64,000 nt of DNA from contig JAZGTN010000098.1 of the NCBI GenBank assembly GCA_037783415.1, positions 620,001-684,000 on the forward strand. The letters run 5' to 3'. The stretch is from Leptasterias polaris (Eukaryota > Echinodermata > Asteroidea > Forcipulatida > Asteriidae). Shown in pieces: positions 47,270-64,000 of this stretch. Within the stretch, counting starts at the first letter, position 1; each line of letters opens with the position of its first letter. The position numbers were made by a program, and so were the translations under genes. The notes under the pieces were generated by a model that had not been told where the DNA came from, did no database searches, and worked only from the letters and a program-made list of their open reading frames with translations.

Positions 47270-49440
47270 TTTAATTTATGAAATTTTAATATTTTTCTTC
47301 ATAGATCTGTTTATTATATCCCTAGCCATAACTCCTAGGCGGAAAAATATTCTCAGGCCACTAATTAGCTCAGCCCAACTAATTAAACATTGCCTCAAAT
47401 TAGCGCGATAGCCACACACTGTACAAAGTATGTAAAACATACCTAACTTTGACGAAATTTGTGTCACCTTTAATTTATGAAATTTTAATATTTTTTTTCA
47501 TAGATCTGTTTAGTACATCCCTAGCCATAACTCCTAGGCGGAAAAATATTCTCAAGTTACTAATGAGCTCAGCCCAACTAATTAAACATTGTCCTAAATT
47601 AGCACGTGTATAGCCACACAATGTACAAAGTATGTAAAACATACCTAACTTTGACGAAATTTGTGTCACCTTTAAATTATGAAAATTTAATATTTTTCTT
47701 CATAGATCTGTTTAGTACATCCCTAGCCATAACTCCTAGGCGGAAAAATATTCTCAGGTCACTAATGAGCTCAGCCCAACTAATTAAACATTGTCCTAAA
47801 TTAGCGCGTGTATAGCCACACAATGTACAAAGTATGTAAAACATACCTAACTTTGACGAAATTTGTGTCACCTTTAATTTATGAAATTTTAATATTTTTT
47901 TTCATAGATCTGTTTATTATATCCCTAGCCATAACTCCTGGGCGGAAAAATATTCTAAGGCTACTAAATAGCTCAGCCCAACTAATTAAACATTGTCTCA
48001 AATTAGCGCGTGTATAGCCACACAATGTACAAAGTATGTAAAACATATCTAACTTTGACGAAATTTGTGTCACTTTTAATTTATGAAATTTTAATATTTT
48101 TCTTCATAGACCTGTTTAGTACATCCCTAGCCATAACTCCTAGGCGGAAAAATATTCTCAGGCTACTAATTAGCTCAGCCCAGCTAATTAAATATTGCCT
48201 CAAATTAGCACGTGTTTACATTGCTAGCCACACAATGTACAAAGTATGTAAAACATACCTAACTTTGACGAAAGTTGTGTCACCTTTAATTTATGAAATT
48301 TTAATTTTTATTTTCATAGATCTGTTTAGTACATCCTTAGCCATAACTCCTAGGCGGAAAAATATTCTCAGGCCACTAATTAGCTCAGCCCAACTAATTA
48401 AACATTGTCTGAAATTAGCGCGATAGCCACACAATGTACAAAGTATGTAAAACATACCTAACTTTGACGAAAGTTGTGTCACCTTTAATTTTTGAAAATT
48501 TAATATTTTTTTTCATAGATCTGTTTATTATATCCCTAGCCATAACTCCTAGGCGGAAAAATATTCTCAGGCCACTAATTAGCTCAGCCCAACTAATTAA
48601 ACATTGTCTCAAATTAGCGCGTGTTAATACACATTGTACCAAGTATGTAAAACATACCTAACTTTGACGAAAGTTGTGTCACCTTTAATTTATGAAATTT
48701 TAATATTTTTTTTCATAGATCTGTTTGTTACATCCCTAGCCATAACTCCTAGGCGGAAAATTATTTTCAGGCTACTAATTAGCTCAGCCCAGCTAATTAA
48801 ATATTGCCTCAAATTAGCACGTGTTTACATTGCTAGCCACACAATGTACAAAGTATGTAAAACATACCTAACTTTGACGAAAGTTGTGTCACCTTTAATT
48901 TATGAAATTTTAATTTTTATTTTCATAGATCTGTTTAGTACATCCTTAGCCATAACTCCTAGGCGGAAAAATATTCTCAGGCCACTAATTAGCTCAGCCC
49001 AACTAATTAAACATTGTCTGAAATTAGCGCGATAGCCACACAATGTACAAAGTATGTAAAACATACCTAACTTTGACGAAAGTTGTGTCACCTTTAATTT
49101 TTGAAAATTTAATATTTTTTTTCATAGATCTGTTTATTATATCCCTAGCCATAACTCCTAGGCGGAAAAATATTCTCAGGCCACTAATTAGCTCAGCCCA
49201 ACTAATTAAACATTGTCTCAAATTAGCGCGATAGCCACACAATGTACAAAGTATGTAAAACATACCTAACTTTGACGAAAGTTGTGTCACCTTTAATTTA
49301 TGAAATTTTAATATTTTTTTTCATAGATCTGTTTGTTACATCCCTAGCCATAACTCCTAGGCGGAAAATTATTTTCAGGCCACTATTTTAGCTCAGCCCA
49401 ACTAATTAAAGATTTTCTCATTTTAGCAAGTGTGTCACCT
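47270..49440 (+). repeat. Left satellite array of foldback element, 11 units of about 200 bp
   Basis: Each unit has CACCTTTAATTTATGAAATT, TTTCATAGATCTGTTTA, CCATAACTCCTAGGCGGAAA, CTAATTAGCTCAGCCCAACT and TATGTAAAACATACCTAACT. Unit length runs about 199-209 bp. Units around 48291 and 48900 are near identical at a distance of 609 bp, as are 48415 and 49024, so a three-unit block has been duplicated. The repeated open frames of 60-138 codons on both strands follow from the repeat and have no known homology. Confidence 0.95.
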
Positions 49441-50330
49441 TTAAATTATGAAATTTGCAATTTTAATATTTTGGAAATGCTTTTTATCAAATGTCAGTTA
49501 ATCACCACAGCACAGATGATTTGTTTCCCTTTATTACAATAAGTGTGCACCAATATATAAATTGTGTTCGCTTTCACAACCTTTAATTTATCTGTCATAT
49601 CGTATATCGCCATTTACATAACGTTAGTGGTGTTTATGACATTCTGTTTTTCACCTTGTGATGAGTATTTAACATTTCGTATAGCTGTAATCTCATATCC
49701 ATCAATGTCAATTTGATCGTATTGCTTAATGAAAAAAGACAGCACTGACGGACAACACTTTTAATTGAAAATTAAACACAATGTTTGGATATTTCCTTTC
49801 TTTTCCATAGAGGCTCTATCGACACTCAACATGAGAAAACCATGTAAAGACATTAACAAAATAATACAGCATTGATTTAGGTTTCTTGTGATTTACGTTT
49901 TACATTAATCTTTTGTAAATTTGAAACATTGTGTAGGCCTAGTATTGAAAGGTTAAACCTTTCTTTTATGTTATTTCTGTATTTAGTTCATATTTATACC
50001 CGACACCTCAATGCTTTGGTATTCAATGTGCCGTCTGGAAGCATCCAATCATACGCATTTTCATATGTTAATCAACTCAGTATGCACTATAAAAGATGGT
50101 TGAATATTGTTTTGTAACGAATCCATGTCATTCCAAATCAGTGTTTTCAACACAGACATAAAGCAAAACCATCCTGTGAAACTTTTCAAAAAAATAGGTG
50201 GCCACACATCTGAAAACTGTCAGGTATGTGGTTTAAAACAATGGGGATGCATTTCCCAACGATACAAAGCAATCCGTAATTTGAGTTTGATACCGTCTTC
50301 CTGTGTATATGACCATTTATTACTTCAGGA
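49441..50330. other. AT-rich half of foldback interior
   Basis: About 900 bp with no similarity to the arms. Short plus-strand frames (49929-50117; 50107-50334) have no recognisable family. The composition is sharply different from the adjoining GC-rich segment, with a boundary near 50335. Confidence 0.5.
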
Positions 50331-53228
50331 TTAAAAAGGGGAAGCGTCTCCGGTCCCGGTGAACCGCCGGCCCGGACCGCTCCCGTAGGTATAAAACCCA
50401 ACTCTAGTTCCCTCGATCGCCGCCCCTGGGGTAGGTTTGCGCTCCGTGAGACCGCCGGCTCCGCTCTCGCCCGTCATGGAAAGCCAATTCGTGTACAATT
50501 CTATAGGTTTTTTATTTGTTTTATTTTTTTTGTATGTTTCAGCGGAGCCGAGCCGATTCGTGCACGTTGCTATGAGGTTTTCCCCTTTTTTAATATGTTT
50601 TAGCGGAGCCGAGAGGACCCTACCCCCTATAGTAGCCCCAACATCCCTAGGGTTGGGGGCGACCTCTTACCCCTACACTTCCGCGGGACTATGGGCCAAA
50701 ATCGGCTCTTTGAGCTAGGTCACGAAGGCCCTCGTGGGTCTAGAGTCCCACGAATGCCTCTGCTCCGAAGAGGAGGCGTTCTCGGAACGCAGCGGGTGCC
50801 GGCAACAGCCTTACGTATCTCTTGAGAACTTTTTGCCTCTGAACTCGAGCCATTTTCCCGAAGCTCGGAGAACTTGCTTATTTGTCCGTTTTCTGGGCCG
50901 GATTTGGTCAAAGTCCGAGGACTTTTCGGATTTTCTCCGGGAGCGCGTGCAGGCGATTTTCAGCCGTCTGCCACGGCGTGGTTTTCTCTCCGCCCGGTGG
51001 TTATTTTCTCCGAGAAAGACAGATAGACCGAGGATCAACGCCGCCGAAGCGGGTCTGGGAGGAAATGCGCCGTGGGCCACGGGGAGATCGCCTCCGTGCC
51101 CGCTAGTTTTCCCTTCCTAGGAGTGGGACTTCCCGTAGTCGCCAGGAGTCACCGTGGACCGGAGGGCGACCACCGGTGGAAGCGGCGCGATCCACCCGCA
51201 GAGCCGGTAACTCGGTCGCAAGGGCCGTAGGAAGGTCACCAGAGACCCCCAGGAGGTTCCGCCCGGCCCTCAGAAACCGGGTTGGGACACGTTTTCCATG
51301 GCCAGGGAGGCATCCCGGGCCGCTGACGCCGAGGGGAAGGATTTTTTTATTTTTCTGAACATTAATTTGTATCCTTTCGAGAGGACCCTACCCCTGTATA
51401 GTAGCCACAAGGGTTGAGAGCGACCAGTCGTCCATGCACTTTTCCCGGAGTCCAGGCCCAAAACAGGTCGCTGGGTTCGGTCACCAACACCCTCGTGGGT
51501 GCCACCACCCACGAGCCCGCTTGCTCTGAAGAGGACCCTTCCTCGGAACGCAGCGGGCGCCGCCAAAAGCCTACCGTATTGAGGACTTTTTGCCTCTGAA
51601 CTCGAGCCGATTACCCGAACCTCGGAGAATCTGCTTTTCTGTCCGTTTATTGGGCCCCTTTTTGGCAAAAGTCCGAGGAGTTTCATGTTTTTACTCCAAG
51701 AGCGTGTGCAGCCAATTTTTGGCCGTCTCACACGGGGAATTTTTTTCTCGGCCGGCAAATTTTTTTTTCCGAGGAATATTTTTCCATTTTTTTCTTCTTC
51801 AAATTTTGTATTTTGTTCCCAATTTTTGTGCTTGTAACTCTGCTCTTTGGGCCCTAGCGGCACCCAGGGGAGGCTACCCCCGGGGCCCGCGACCAAAGCA
51901 GACTCTCGCCCGGTTTGCCAGCTACCTCTAAATTGTGTCCCGAGGCCAACCTGACCGGCCATGGGGTGCCGGCAGGAGCTCCGCCGTGACCCATCACCTT
52001 GCGCCTCCAAACAAATAAAACTCCGTGCTTTGCTGTCTTTGCACCCAGACAAGGGGTAGCCGAGCGGCTCTGGACCCGGGCAGACCCTCGCCGCCCTGGC
52101 ACGCTCGGTCTTTGGTTTACCGGGGACATGTCTTCACAGCCGCCTCGTGGGTGTCGCAGCGCCTCTACCCCCATGAGCCTTCTCCTCCGATTGCCTCCGA
52201 GTCCGTACTTTGCGTACTTCCAGGAGGGTCCTCTCTGGACCCAGGCAAGGGGTAGCCCAGCGCTCTGGACCAAGGCAGACCCTCGCCGCTCTTGCACGCT
52301 CGCTTTGCTTTACCGGGGCCTTGTCCTCAGAGCCGCTTCGTGGGTGTCTGAGCGCCTCCAGCCCCCATCAGCCGTCTCCTCCGAATGCCTCCGTCTTCGT
52401 ACTTTGCCGTCTTCTCGGAGGGTCCTCACCTCGACCAGACAACGGGTTGCCCAGCGGCTCGGTAAAGTGGCTGACCCTCGCAGCCCATGCACGCTCGGTC
52501 TTTTATTTACCGTTGCCTTGCCTCGTGGGTGTCGCATCATCTCCGGTCCCCATCAGCCAGCGCCTCCGAACACCTCAGACTACGTACTTTAGACATTAAG
52601 GAACTAAGGAAAAATTTAGGGTATTTTTTGATGATTTGAGGCGTTCTATACGCGCGAGAACAGAATGCATTGTGGGAATGAAGGCACCCTGTCCTCTTTC
52701 AACCCTCTACTTCTACATCGACCCAGTGCCTGGGGAATGCCTGCACTCGTTCGCCGTGGGACGGTTGCTTGTTTACCGGCCTCGAGTTGGGGGAGGGGGG
52801 TACCGCCGTGCAACAAGGTGGGGTTAGTCCGACTGCAGTCGGGTGTCCCTTGCATGTGGGCGCGAACTCCCCTCCGTTTTCTCGGCTCGGGCGGGGGATA
52901 TCGAGGGGAGACGCCGGTTTCCGCGGCCCGGGGTGGGTCCTCGTCCTCCTCCCCGACCAGCCTGCACACTGGCCGGAAGGGCGGGTGATTTCTCTCCCCT
53001 GCCGCGGTCAGGCTTCTCGGTCACTCTCGTCTCTATACCCGACTTTATGTTGTTTGTCTCTCTCCGGCCGACTTGCCGGTGCGCCGGGTCCCAGTCCTCC
53101 AGGCCTTCTTCCTTTCCCGGGGGGAGGGTCCTCCGTTGTCGCGGGACCCGGGGGTTGCCCGGCCTGAGTGCCGCTAGAACCCAAAGGGCCGTGGAGCGCA
53201 AGGTACGGAGGTTTTCATGGTTTTTGAG
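50331..53228. other. GC-rich cargo of foldback element, unidentified
   Basis: About 2.9 kb of GC-rich, T-run-punctuated DNA in an AT-rich window. It has internal duplications. A block with GAACGCAGCGGG, TGCCTCTGAACTCGAGCC and AAAGTCCGAGGA occurs at about 50755-50960 and again at about 51540-51690. Units of about 175 bp with GGGTAGCC..CGGCTCTGGACC and GCAGACCCTCGCCG repeat three or four times at about 52040-52570. The 3' end (CCGCTAGAACCCAAAGGGCC) looks to me like ribosomal spacer DNA, but no rRNA coding sequence was recognised. Several overlapping frames up to 260 codons exist, as expected in GC-rich DNA; none resembles a known protein. Origin unknown. Confidence 0.55.
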
Positions 53229-53229
53229 G

Positions 53230-54960
53230 TGCAGGGTGGATTGATAATATTTTTCCGCTCAGGAGCTAAGGCTAGAGATGTAACAAACAGATCTATGAAG
53301 AAAAATGTTACAATTTCATAAATTAAAGATGACCCAACTTTCGTCAAAGTTAGGTATGTTTTACATACTTTGTACATTGTGTGGCTATCTTGAGACACTT
53401 GCTAATTTGAGACAATCTTTAATTAGTTGGGCTGAGCTCATTAGTGGCCTGAGAATATTTTTCCGCCCAGGAGATATGCCTAGGGATGTACTAAACAGAT
53501 CTATGAAAAAAAAATAAAAATTTCATAAAATAAAGGTGACACAAATTTCGTCAAAGTTAGGTATGTTTTACATACTTTGTACAATGTGTGGCTATACACG
53601 CGCTAATTTAGGACAATGTTTAATTAGTTGGGCTGAGCTAATTAGTAGCCTGAGAATATTTTTCCGCCCAGGAGTTATGGCTAGGGATATAATAAACAGA
53701 TCTATGAAAAAATATATTAAAATTTCATAAATTAAAAGTGACACAACTTTCGTCAAAGTTAGGTATGTTTTACATACTTTGTACATTGTGTGGCTAGCAC
53801 TGTAAACACGTGCTAATTTGAGGCAATGTTTAATTAGTTGGGCTGAGCTAATTAGTGGCCTGAGAATATTTTTCCACCTAGGAGTTATGGCTAGGGATAT
53901 AATAAACAGATCTATGAAAAAAAATATTAAATTTTCAAAAATTAAAGGTGACACAACTTTCGTCAAATTTAGGTATGTTTTACATACTTGGTACATTGTG
54001 TGGCTATCGCGCTAATTTGAGACAATGTTTAATTAGTTGGGCTGAGCTAATTAGTGGCCTGAGAATATTTTTCCGCCTAGGAGTTATGGCTAGGGATGTA
54101 CTAAACAGATCTATGGAAATTTTTTGTAACATTTCTTAATTTAAAGGTGACACAACTTTCGTCAAAGTTAGATATGTTTTACATACTTTGTACATTGTGT
54201 GGCTATCGCGCTAATTTGAGACAATGTTTAGTTAGTGGGGCTGAGCTAATTAGTGAGCTGAGAATATTTTTCCGCCTAGGAGTTATGGCTAGGGATGTAC
54301 TAAACAGATCTATGAAGAAAAATATTAAAATTTCATAAATTAAAGGTGACACAAATTTCGTCAAAGTTAGGTATGTTTTACATACTTGGTACATTGTGTC
54401 GCTAACACGCGCTAATTTGAGACAATGTTTAATTAGTTGGGCTGAGCTAATTAGTGAGCTGAGAATATTTTTCCGCCTAGGAGTTATGGCTAGGGATGTA
54501 CTAAACAGATCTATGAAAAAAAATATTAAAATTTCATAAATCAAAGGTGACACAAATTTCGTCAAAGTTAGGTATGTTTTACATACTTTGTACATTGTGT
54601 GGCTATACACGCGCTAATTTAGGACAATGTTTAATTAGTTGGGCTGAGCTCATTAGTGACCTGAGAATATTTTTCCGCCTAGGAGTTATGGCTAGGGATG
54701 TACTAAACAGATCTGTGAAAAAAAAATTAAAATTTCATAAATTAAAGGTGACACAACTTTCGTCAAAGTTAGGTATGTTTTACATACTTTGTACATTGTG
54801 TGGCTATCGCGCTAATTTGAGACAATGTTTAATTAGTTGGGCTGAGCTAATTAGTGGCCTGAGAATATTTTTTCCGCTTAGGAGATATAGCCAGGGATGT
54901 ACCAAACAGATCTATGAAGAAAAATATTAACATTTCATAAATTAAAGGTGACACAACCTT
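53230..54960 (-). repeat. Right satellite array of foldback element, 9 inverted units
   Basis: Reverse-complement copies of the about 200-bp unit of the left array (GGTGACACAACTTTCGTCAA, AGGTATGTTTTACATACTTT, TAGTTGGGCTGAGCTAATTA, CCGCCTAGGAGTTATGGCTA). Together with the left array it gives at least 1.7 kb of pairable arms around a 3.8-kb loop. Confidence 0.95.
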
Positions 54961-55124
54961 ATTTAAAGTAGGCTTGTAGGACACACCGTCTATGTGTTGT
55001 TATTGACATGTAGTGACGGTCTTTATCGGAAATTTTGAAATTCGGTGCTGAGGAGAAATTCGGTGCTGGGCCTCATTCGGTGCTGGGCCCAAATTCGGTG
55101 CTCACTTCAGCCTGGTCACATGAG

Positions 55125-56777
55125 GGCAGTGACGTCATGTCAACGTTTGTAGCTAGGCTAGGTACCTACAAACGTAGGTTAGTGGGTCAACTAGGTTAGT
55201 GGGTCAATGTCAAAGAGGGCGCTGTATATATTATTACGGTATTTTTGTCAGTTTGCTGTTCAAAATGTCCCGTTGAGATCTGAATATCTGGTGAACCTGT
55301 GAGGTTAAATTCGTGTGTGTAAGTAACATTGATTCATACTATCTTTCCAGTTGTTATTGTGGACTTATTTCACAGTTTGTCTATTATTAAATCACGATAT
55401 CATTAAGAACGGACCGTCTCACTTCATCCGCACCTCTCACACTCAGTCACACGTACACAGAACCACCGTCCGTGGCGCAATTTTATTGCTCCATCCATGA
55501 CAGTAAACACTACACGTACACATGCACTGTATTTCATCCCCACCATCATGCAGTCTGTCCCCCCACCACATGAATGGGAGCTTTCCTCAATCAATGATTG
55601 CTCCCACCTACTTATAATATAAGTTCTAGAAAGAGCCTTTAAATAAGTTTATATAGTTTCTAGAACTTGAAGTAGGCCTAGCTCCCCTCAATCTCATGCA
55701 TGATTGATAAGGGAGTCGGCAGTCGTCATCATGGATGGAGTTTTTTCAAGTTGACAATGATATCAGAATTAATATTAATAGACAAGTTGAATGTCTTTTT
55801 TGTGAGTTTTATTTTCAAACAGCAGAAGAACAGAAATTACCAATTGATAGTAAAGAATAAATTTATTAAATATTACTATAAAACTATTAACTAAACTAGA
55901 CCCTTCATTCAGACAAAGTCCAGTCACGGTAAAAGCGATACATCATATGGCATGGACTAGGTGGGTCAAATCTACTCCTAGAACTATGGGGTTAGGTCAA
56001 ATCATGGTTTTTAACAAAATTGTATTTGTTAGTTTCTGTTTCCAAACAACTTTCTAGTTAAGGATCGAAAATTGATGACACCACTCAGGATACATTTTTT
56101 AGAACACAATCGAGGCGCGGTGTACCATTCCTGTTGGTCGTCACATTCAATTACTAATTAGTGTGTATGTCAAATCTGTCCTTGTTCTATGGTCAATGTG
56201 ACTGATAGTGATAGTGATACCGTCTACATGTTTGGTGTTGTGGTGAATCTAAAATCCATGAGTCCATTATCCATGAATCCATTCATTATTGAGGGTGCTG
56301 CAGCATGCATGTTAGATCTATAAATAAGTGAAAGTCATTGATTGATTTAGTGAAGGTAGGTGCGGAGGCAGGGACATATTAAAGCAATAGAGGGCACTGC
56401 AGCTGATTCCTGTAACTTCCATGTTGATTCTTATGACCCCTTGCACGACTTGCAGAGTTAGGTACTTGTGTCTATCCTGTCCCCCATTTTGGGAGTCAAA
56501 ATGTACAATTGACCCCCAAAATGGTGGAAATGGTAGACGCGCATTTTTGCAGAGGTCAAGGCTAGAATTTTGTGTATCTTCCATAAGACCGCTGGGTATG
56601 TGGCTCCAAATTTGTACTGGACCAGAAGTTATTTTACAAGACAATCTAAATGACTGAGAAAGAACTTTTCACAAAGTTTAACAAGTACAGGTAAACTGTT
56701 TGTATTGAACAAGCACTAAGAGTAAGACTAAGACTTAACCCTGCGAGAAGCGAATATTTTGTGATTTGCTCCGAGGA
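55125..56777. other. Intergenic, no gene seen
   Basis: AT-rich with GGTTAGTGGGTCAA repeated near 55176-55207. The nearly inverted pair CCCCCATTTTGGGAGTCAAAATG and CATTTTGACTCCCAAAATG-like phrases lies at 56480-56530. No recognisable coding sequence. Confidence 0.3.
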
Positions 56778-57180
56778 ACGAGGTGGCTCACGCGGTAGGC
56801 GCATTATGTAATTAGTGAAATTGACACATGAAACAGCCACAGGGTGAAAACAAGCAGTAACCAGGTCACCTAGATATACCCTGAGGGTATTTCTGGTCAG
56901 GATTGTAAACAAACAGCTCTGGTTTCCATTCACAGACATATGACAGACAGCGTGTGTGCATGCAATAGCGGAACCGAGGTACGAGGTGGCTCACGCGGTA
57001 GGCGCATTATGTAATTAGTGAAATTGACACATGAAACAGCCACAGGGTGAAAACAAGCAGTAACCAGGTCACCTAGATATACCCTGAGGGTATTTCTGGT
57101 CAGGATTGTAAACAAACAGCTCTGGTTTCCATTCACAGACATATGACAGACAGCGTGTGTGCATATATGCAATGGCGGAA
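56778..57180. repeat. Recent 203-bp tandem duplication
   Basis: Two nearly identical copies starting at about 56781 and 56984, beginning AGGTGGCTCACGCGGTAGGC and ending near ACAGCGTGTGTGCAT. The start resembles a tRNA D-arm/box A, but no box B was found. On the minus strand both copies have the same 54-codon reading (MSVNGNQSCLFTILTRNTLR...), most likely fortuitous. Confidence 0.85.
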
Positions 57181-57814
57181 ATTTTTGTACACAAGGGAAT
57201 TGGCGCCTTGGCACAGACCCACTTTGTGACAGCTGGCCTACCCGGTGAACGACCTCTAGGGCAAAATCGGTTCAGCCACTTTGTTAAGGGGTGTCCAGGG
57301 TTGGATGAAAATTAAGTTCAGCGAAAAGATTTTTTTTTAAGTGTTTTAATTAACAAAATTAGAAAAATTGTTCTACCGCTTGAGACCATCCGCTGACGGC
57401 AGGGTTGAGAAGGTTAAGTGGTTTTTTTATTATACCTAATTAGAATTGCAAAAAATGTATCAGACTCAGTCAACATTTGAACATCATTGTATACTGATAT
57501 AAGTGAAAAACACAAGACTGCCGGACTTGTTCGGTCATAAACTTAATGGTCGAACAGCTATCCTGCGGTTCTGTGTAAAGTTCTGCGTCTGCAAGGAGTC
57601 AACAAGTGAAGTTATTGTCTTCTCTCGCATGCAACAATGAATCAAATGTCAAGGTTTATGTCGGTGGAAAGGTCTGTGTCGCAGCACGGTGGCTGTTAGA
57701 CCATTCTACCTCCATGGTTAGACATTGACAGATCTTGATGTTTAATTCATTTTTGCTGAATTCGAGAGAAGTCATTGTGAAGGTGATTTATTGGAGTAGT
57801 GGAGGTGGGGTCAT
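57181..57814. other. Intergenic, no gene seen
   Basis: No recognisable gene or repeat. AT-rich with a T/A run at about 57330. Confidence 0.3.
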
Positions 57815-58134
57815 TTAAAGCTATGTACAACATTAGTAATTGTCAAGACCAGTATCTACATTTGATGTGACCCAACATGAAATAACAAACCTGTGAACAG
57901 GTGAAAGTTTAAGCTAAATCGGTTTTCGTAGTCATGAGAAAACAGTAGGCCTAAAATTTTCAAACATAAGATTTAATCACGCGTGAGAATGACTAACTGT
58001 TTTACCCATTTCCTAGAAAATATAGCATTTTAAGCAAAACTATTTCTAGGGAAGTTTTGACCATCTTTATACCATGTGCAAATCTGTGAACAGTTATGTT
58101 TTCAATCTTACCAATGTTTTCACACCTTTTAAAG
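57815..58134. mobile_element. Relic of the TTAAAGG-type repeat
   Basis: The left end (TTTAAAGCTATGTACAACAT) and right end (inverted CTTTAAAAGGTGTGAAAACA) correspond to the ends of 32689-33038, and the body shares AATTGTCAAGACCAGTAT and AACAAACCTGTGAA with 2740-3130. Diverged, non-coding, 150 bp upstream of the muskelin start codon. Confidence 0.5.
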
Positions 58135-58289
58135 TATGCTACAGAGGGCACTGCAGCATGCATCAGTTCGGAGTAAAATCATTGAGAAGGAATGTTAAAT
58201 TTGATGAGCTCTGTTCAGTGGTTCAATGAGTTGGTACTATTTGACTATTCTTAATAACTTTTATGCCATCAGATCTACTGACATTTACA

Positions 58290-63772
<5,483 letters not shown>

Positions 63773-64000
63773 TAAGAGCAGATTCTTCTAATAATTTTCT
63801 TTGGCAAATGAGTATATTAAGCAATATTCTTCTGCAAGGAAAGTTGGTCATGTTTGATTTAATCCTGTTTGATTCTTGCATCTTCCATTTAACCTTAGAA
63901 AACTCTGCTAGGGTTGAAACGTCAGGACACTAACTAATTTTTGCATTCTTGTATCTCGAGAGATATTTTGGATCTCAAAATGTGGCAAAATGTCTTGTTA

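Larger units (their letters stand above)
47100..55116. mobile_element. 8.0-kb foldback-type transposon with satellite arms
   Basis: Flanked by an exact 8-bp duplication CACATGAG (47092-47099 and 55117-55124). Termini ACTAGGCTGAAGTGAGCACC and, inverted, ACCAGGCTGAAGTGAGCACC. Each arm has the same order. First come four units of about 17 bp built on AGCACCGAATTT. Next is about 90 bp of unique sequence (CCGATAAAGACCGTCACTAC). Then come arrays of about 200-bp units, 11 on the left (to about 49440) and 9 inverted on the right (from about 53230). Between them lies 3.8 kb unrelated to the arms. No transposase is recognised. Long composite inverted repeats with tandem-repeat arms define foldback elements; sea-urchin TU elements, as I recall them, share short tandem repeats in the outer arm and 8-bp duplications. 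A relative of hAT or P transposases could mobilise it. Confidence 0.85.

Noticed and set aside
47276..49290. Series of 60-138-codon frames on both strands (MYKVCKTYLTL..., MTQISSKLGMFYI...)
   Set aside because: They repeat with the satellite unit, change frame with unit length and have no family; by-products of the repeat.
47270..49440. CRISPR-like array
   Set aside because: Units are about 200 bp without unique spacers, in a eukaryotic genome.
51270..52052. 260-codon minus-strand frame in the GC-rich cargo
   Set aside because: Overlapped by equally long frames on the other strand, as expected in GC-rich DNA with few stops; no domain or splice evidence.
50331..53228. rRNA gene inside the foldback cargo
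   Set aside because: No conserved 18S, 5.8S or 28S core sequence was recognised; only a spacer-like impression remains.

Overview
This is eukaryotic, animal nuclear DNA: AT-rich, with spliced genes, GT-AG introns, satellites, SINEs, MITEs, a tyrosine-recombinase retroelement and a stretch of TTAGGG repeats. The protein matches (mitochondrial CPT2, muskelin), the TTAGGG repeats and a long-armed foldback transposon resembling what I recall of sea-urchin TU elements suggest an invertebrate deuterostome, most likely an echinoderm. That assignment is an inference from memory, not a database result.

Layout. (1) 1-10,787, minus strand: cpt2 copy A, 5' complete, with its last two exons beyond the left edge. 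(2) 10,788-14,370: intergenic, with a decayed repeat-protein relic and a 21-bp minisatellite. (3) 14,371-20,212, plus strand: cpt2 copy C, a broken inverted fragment holding the catalytic-His exon and part of the next exon. Its intron has been filled by a LINE relic and a DIRS-type retroelement. (4) 20,213-24,540: intergenic, with a tRNA-derived SINE and an 8-bp-TSD MITE. (5) 24,582-33,588, minus strand: cpt2 copy B, a complete 13-exon gene of 667 codons. Eleven of its exons have exactly the same lengths as those of copy A. (6) 33,589-47,090: telomere-like repeats, a tRNA-Glu-type SINE, a possible small unrecognised gene (36,540-38,569), several minisatellites, and a second copy of a 1.0-1.1 kb hAT-like element lying inside another inverted-repeat element. 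(7) 47,100-55,116: an 8.0-kb foldback-type element with an exact 8-bp target duplication. Its arms are 17-bp repeats followed by arrays of about 200-bp satellite units (11 on the left, 9 inverted on the right), and they enclose 3.8 kb that is AT-rich and then very GC-rich. (8) 55,125-63,760, plus strand: intergenic repeats, then the first five exons of muskelin, which continues past the right edge.

The two host functions are unrelated. CPT2 regenerates acyl-CoA from acylcarnitine in the mitochondrial matrix for beta-oxidation; muskelin is a kelch-repeat subunit of the CTLH ubiquitin-ligase complex. The window is best read as a recently triplicated cpt2 locus reshaped by several layers of mobile elements. 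Elements present in only one cpt2 copy arrived after the duplication. The most unusual object is the foldback element and its GC-rich cargo. Exon limits were read by eye from splice signals and reading-frame phase, so positions may be off by a base or two where noted.
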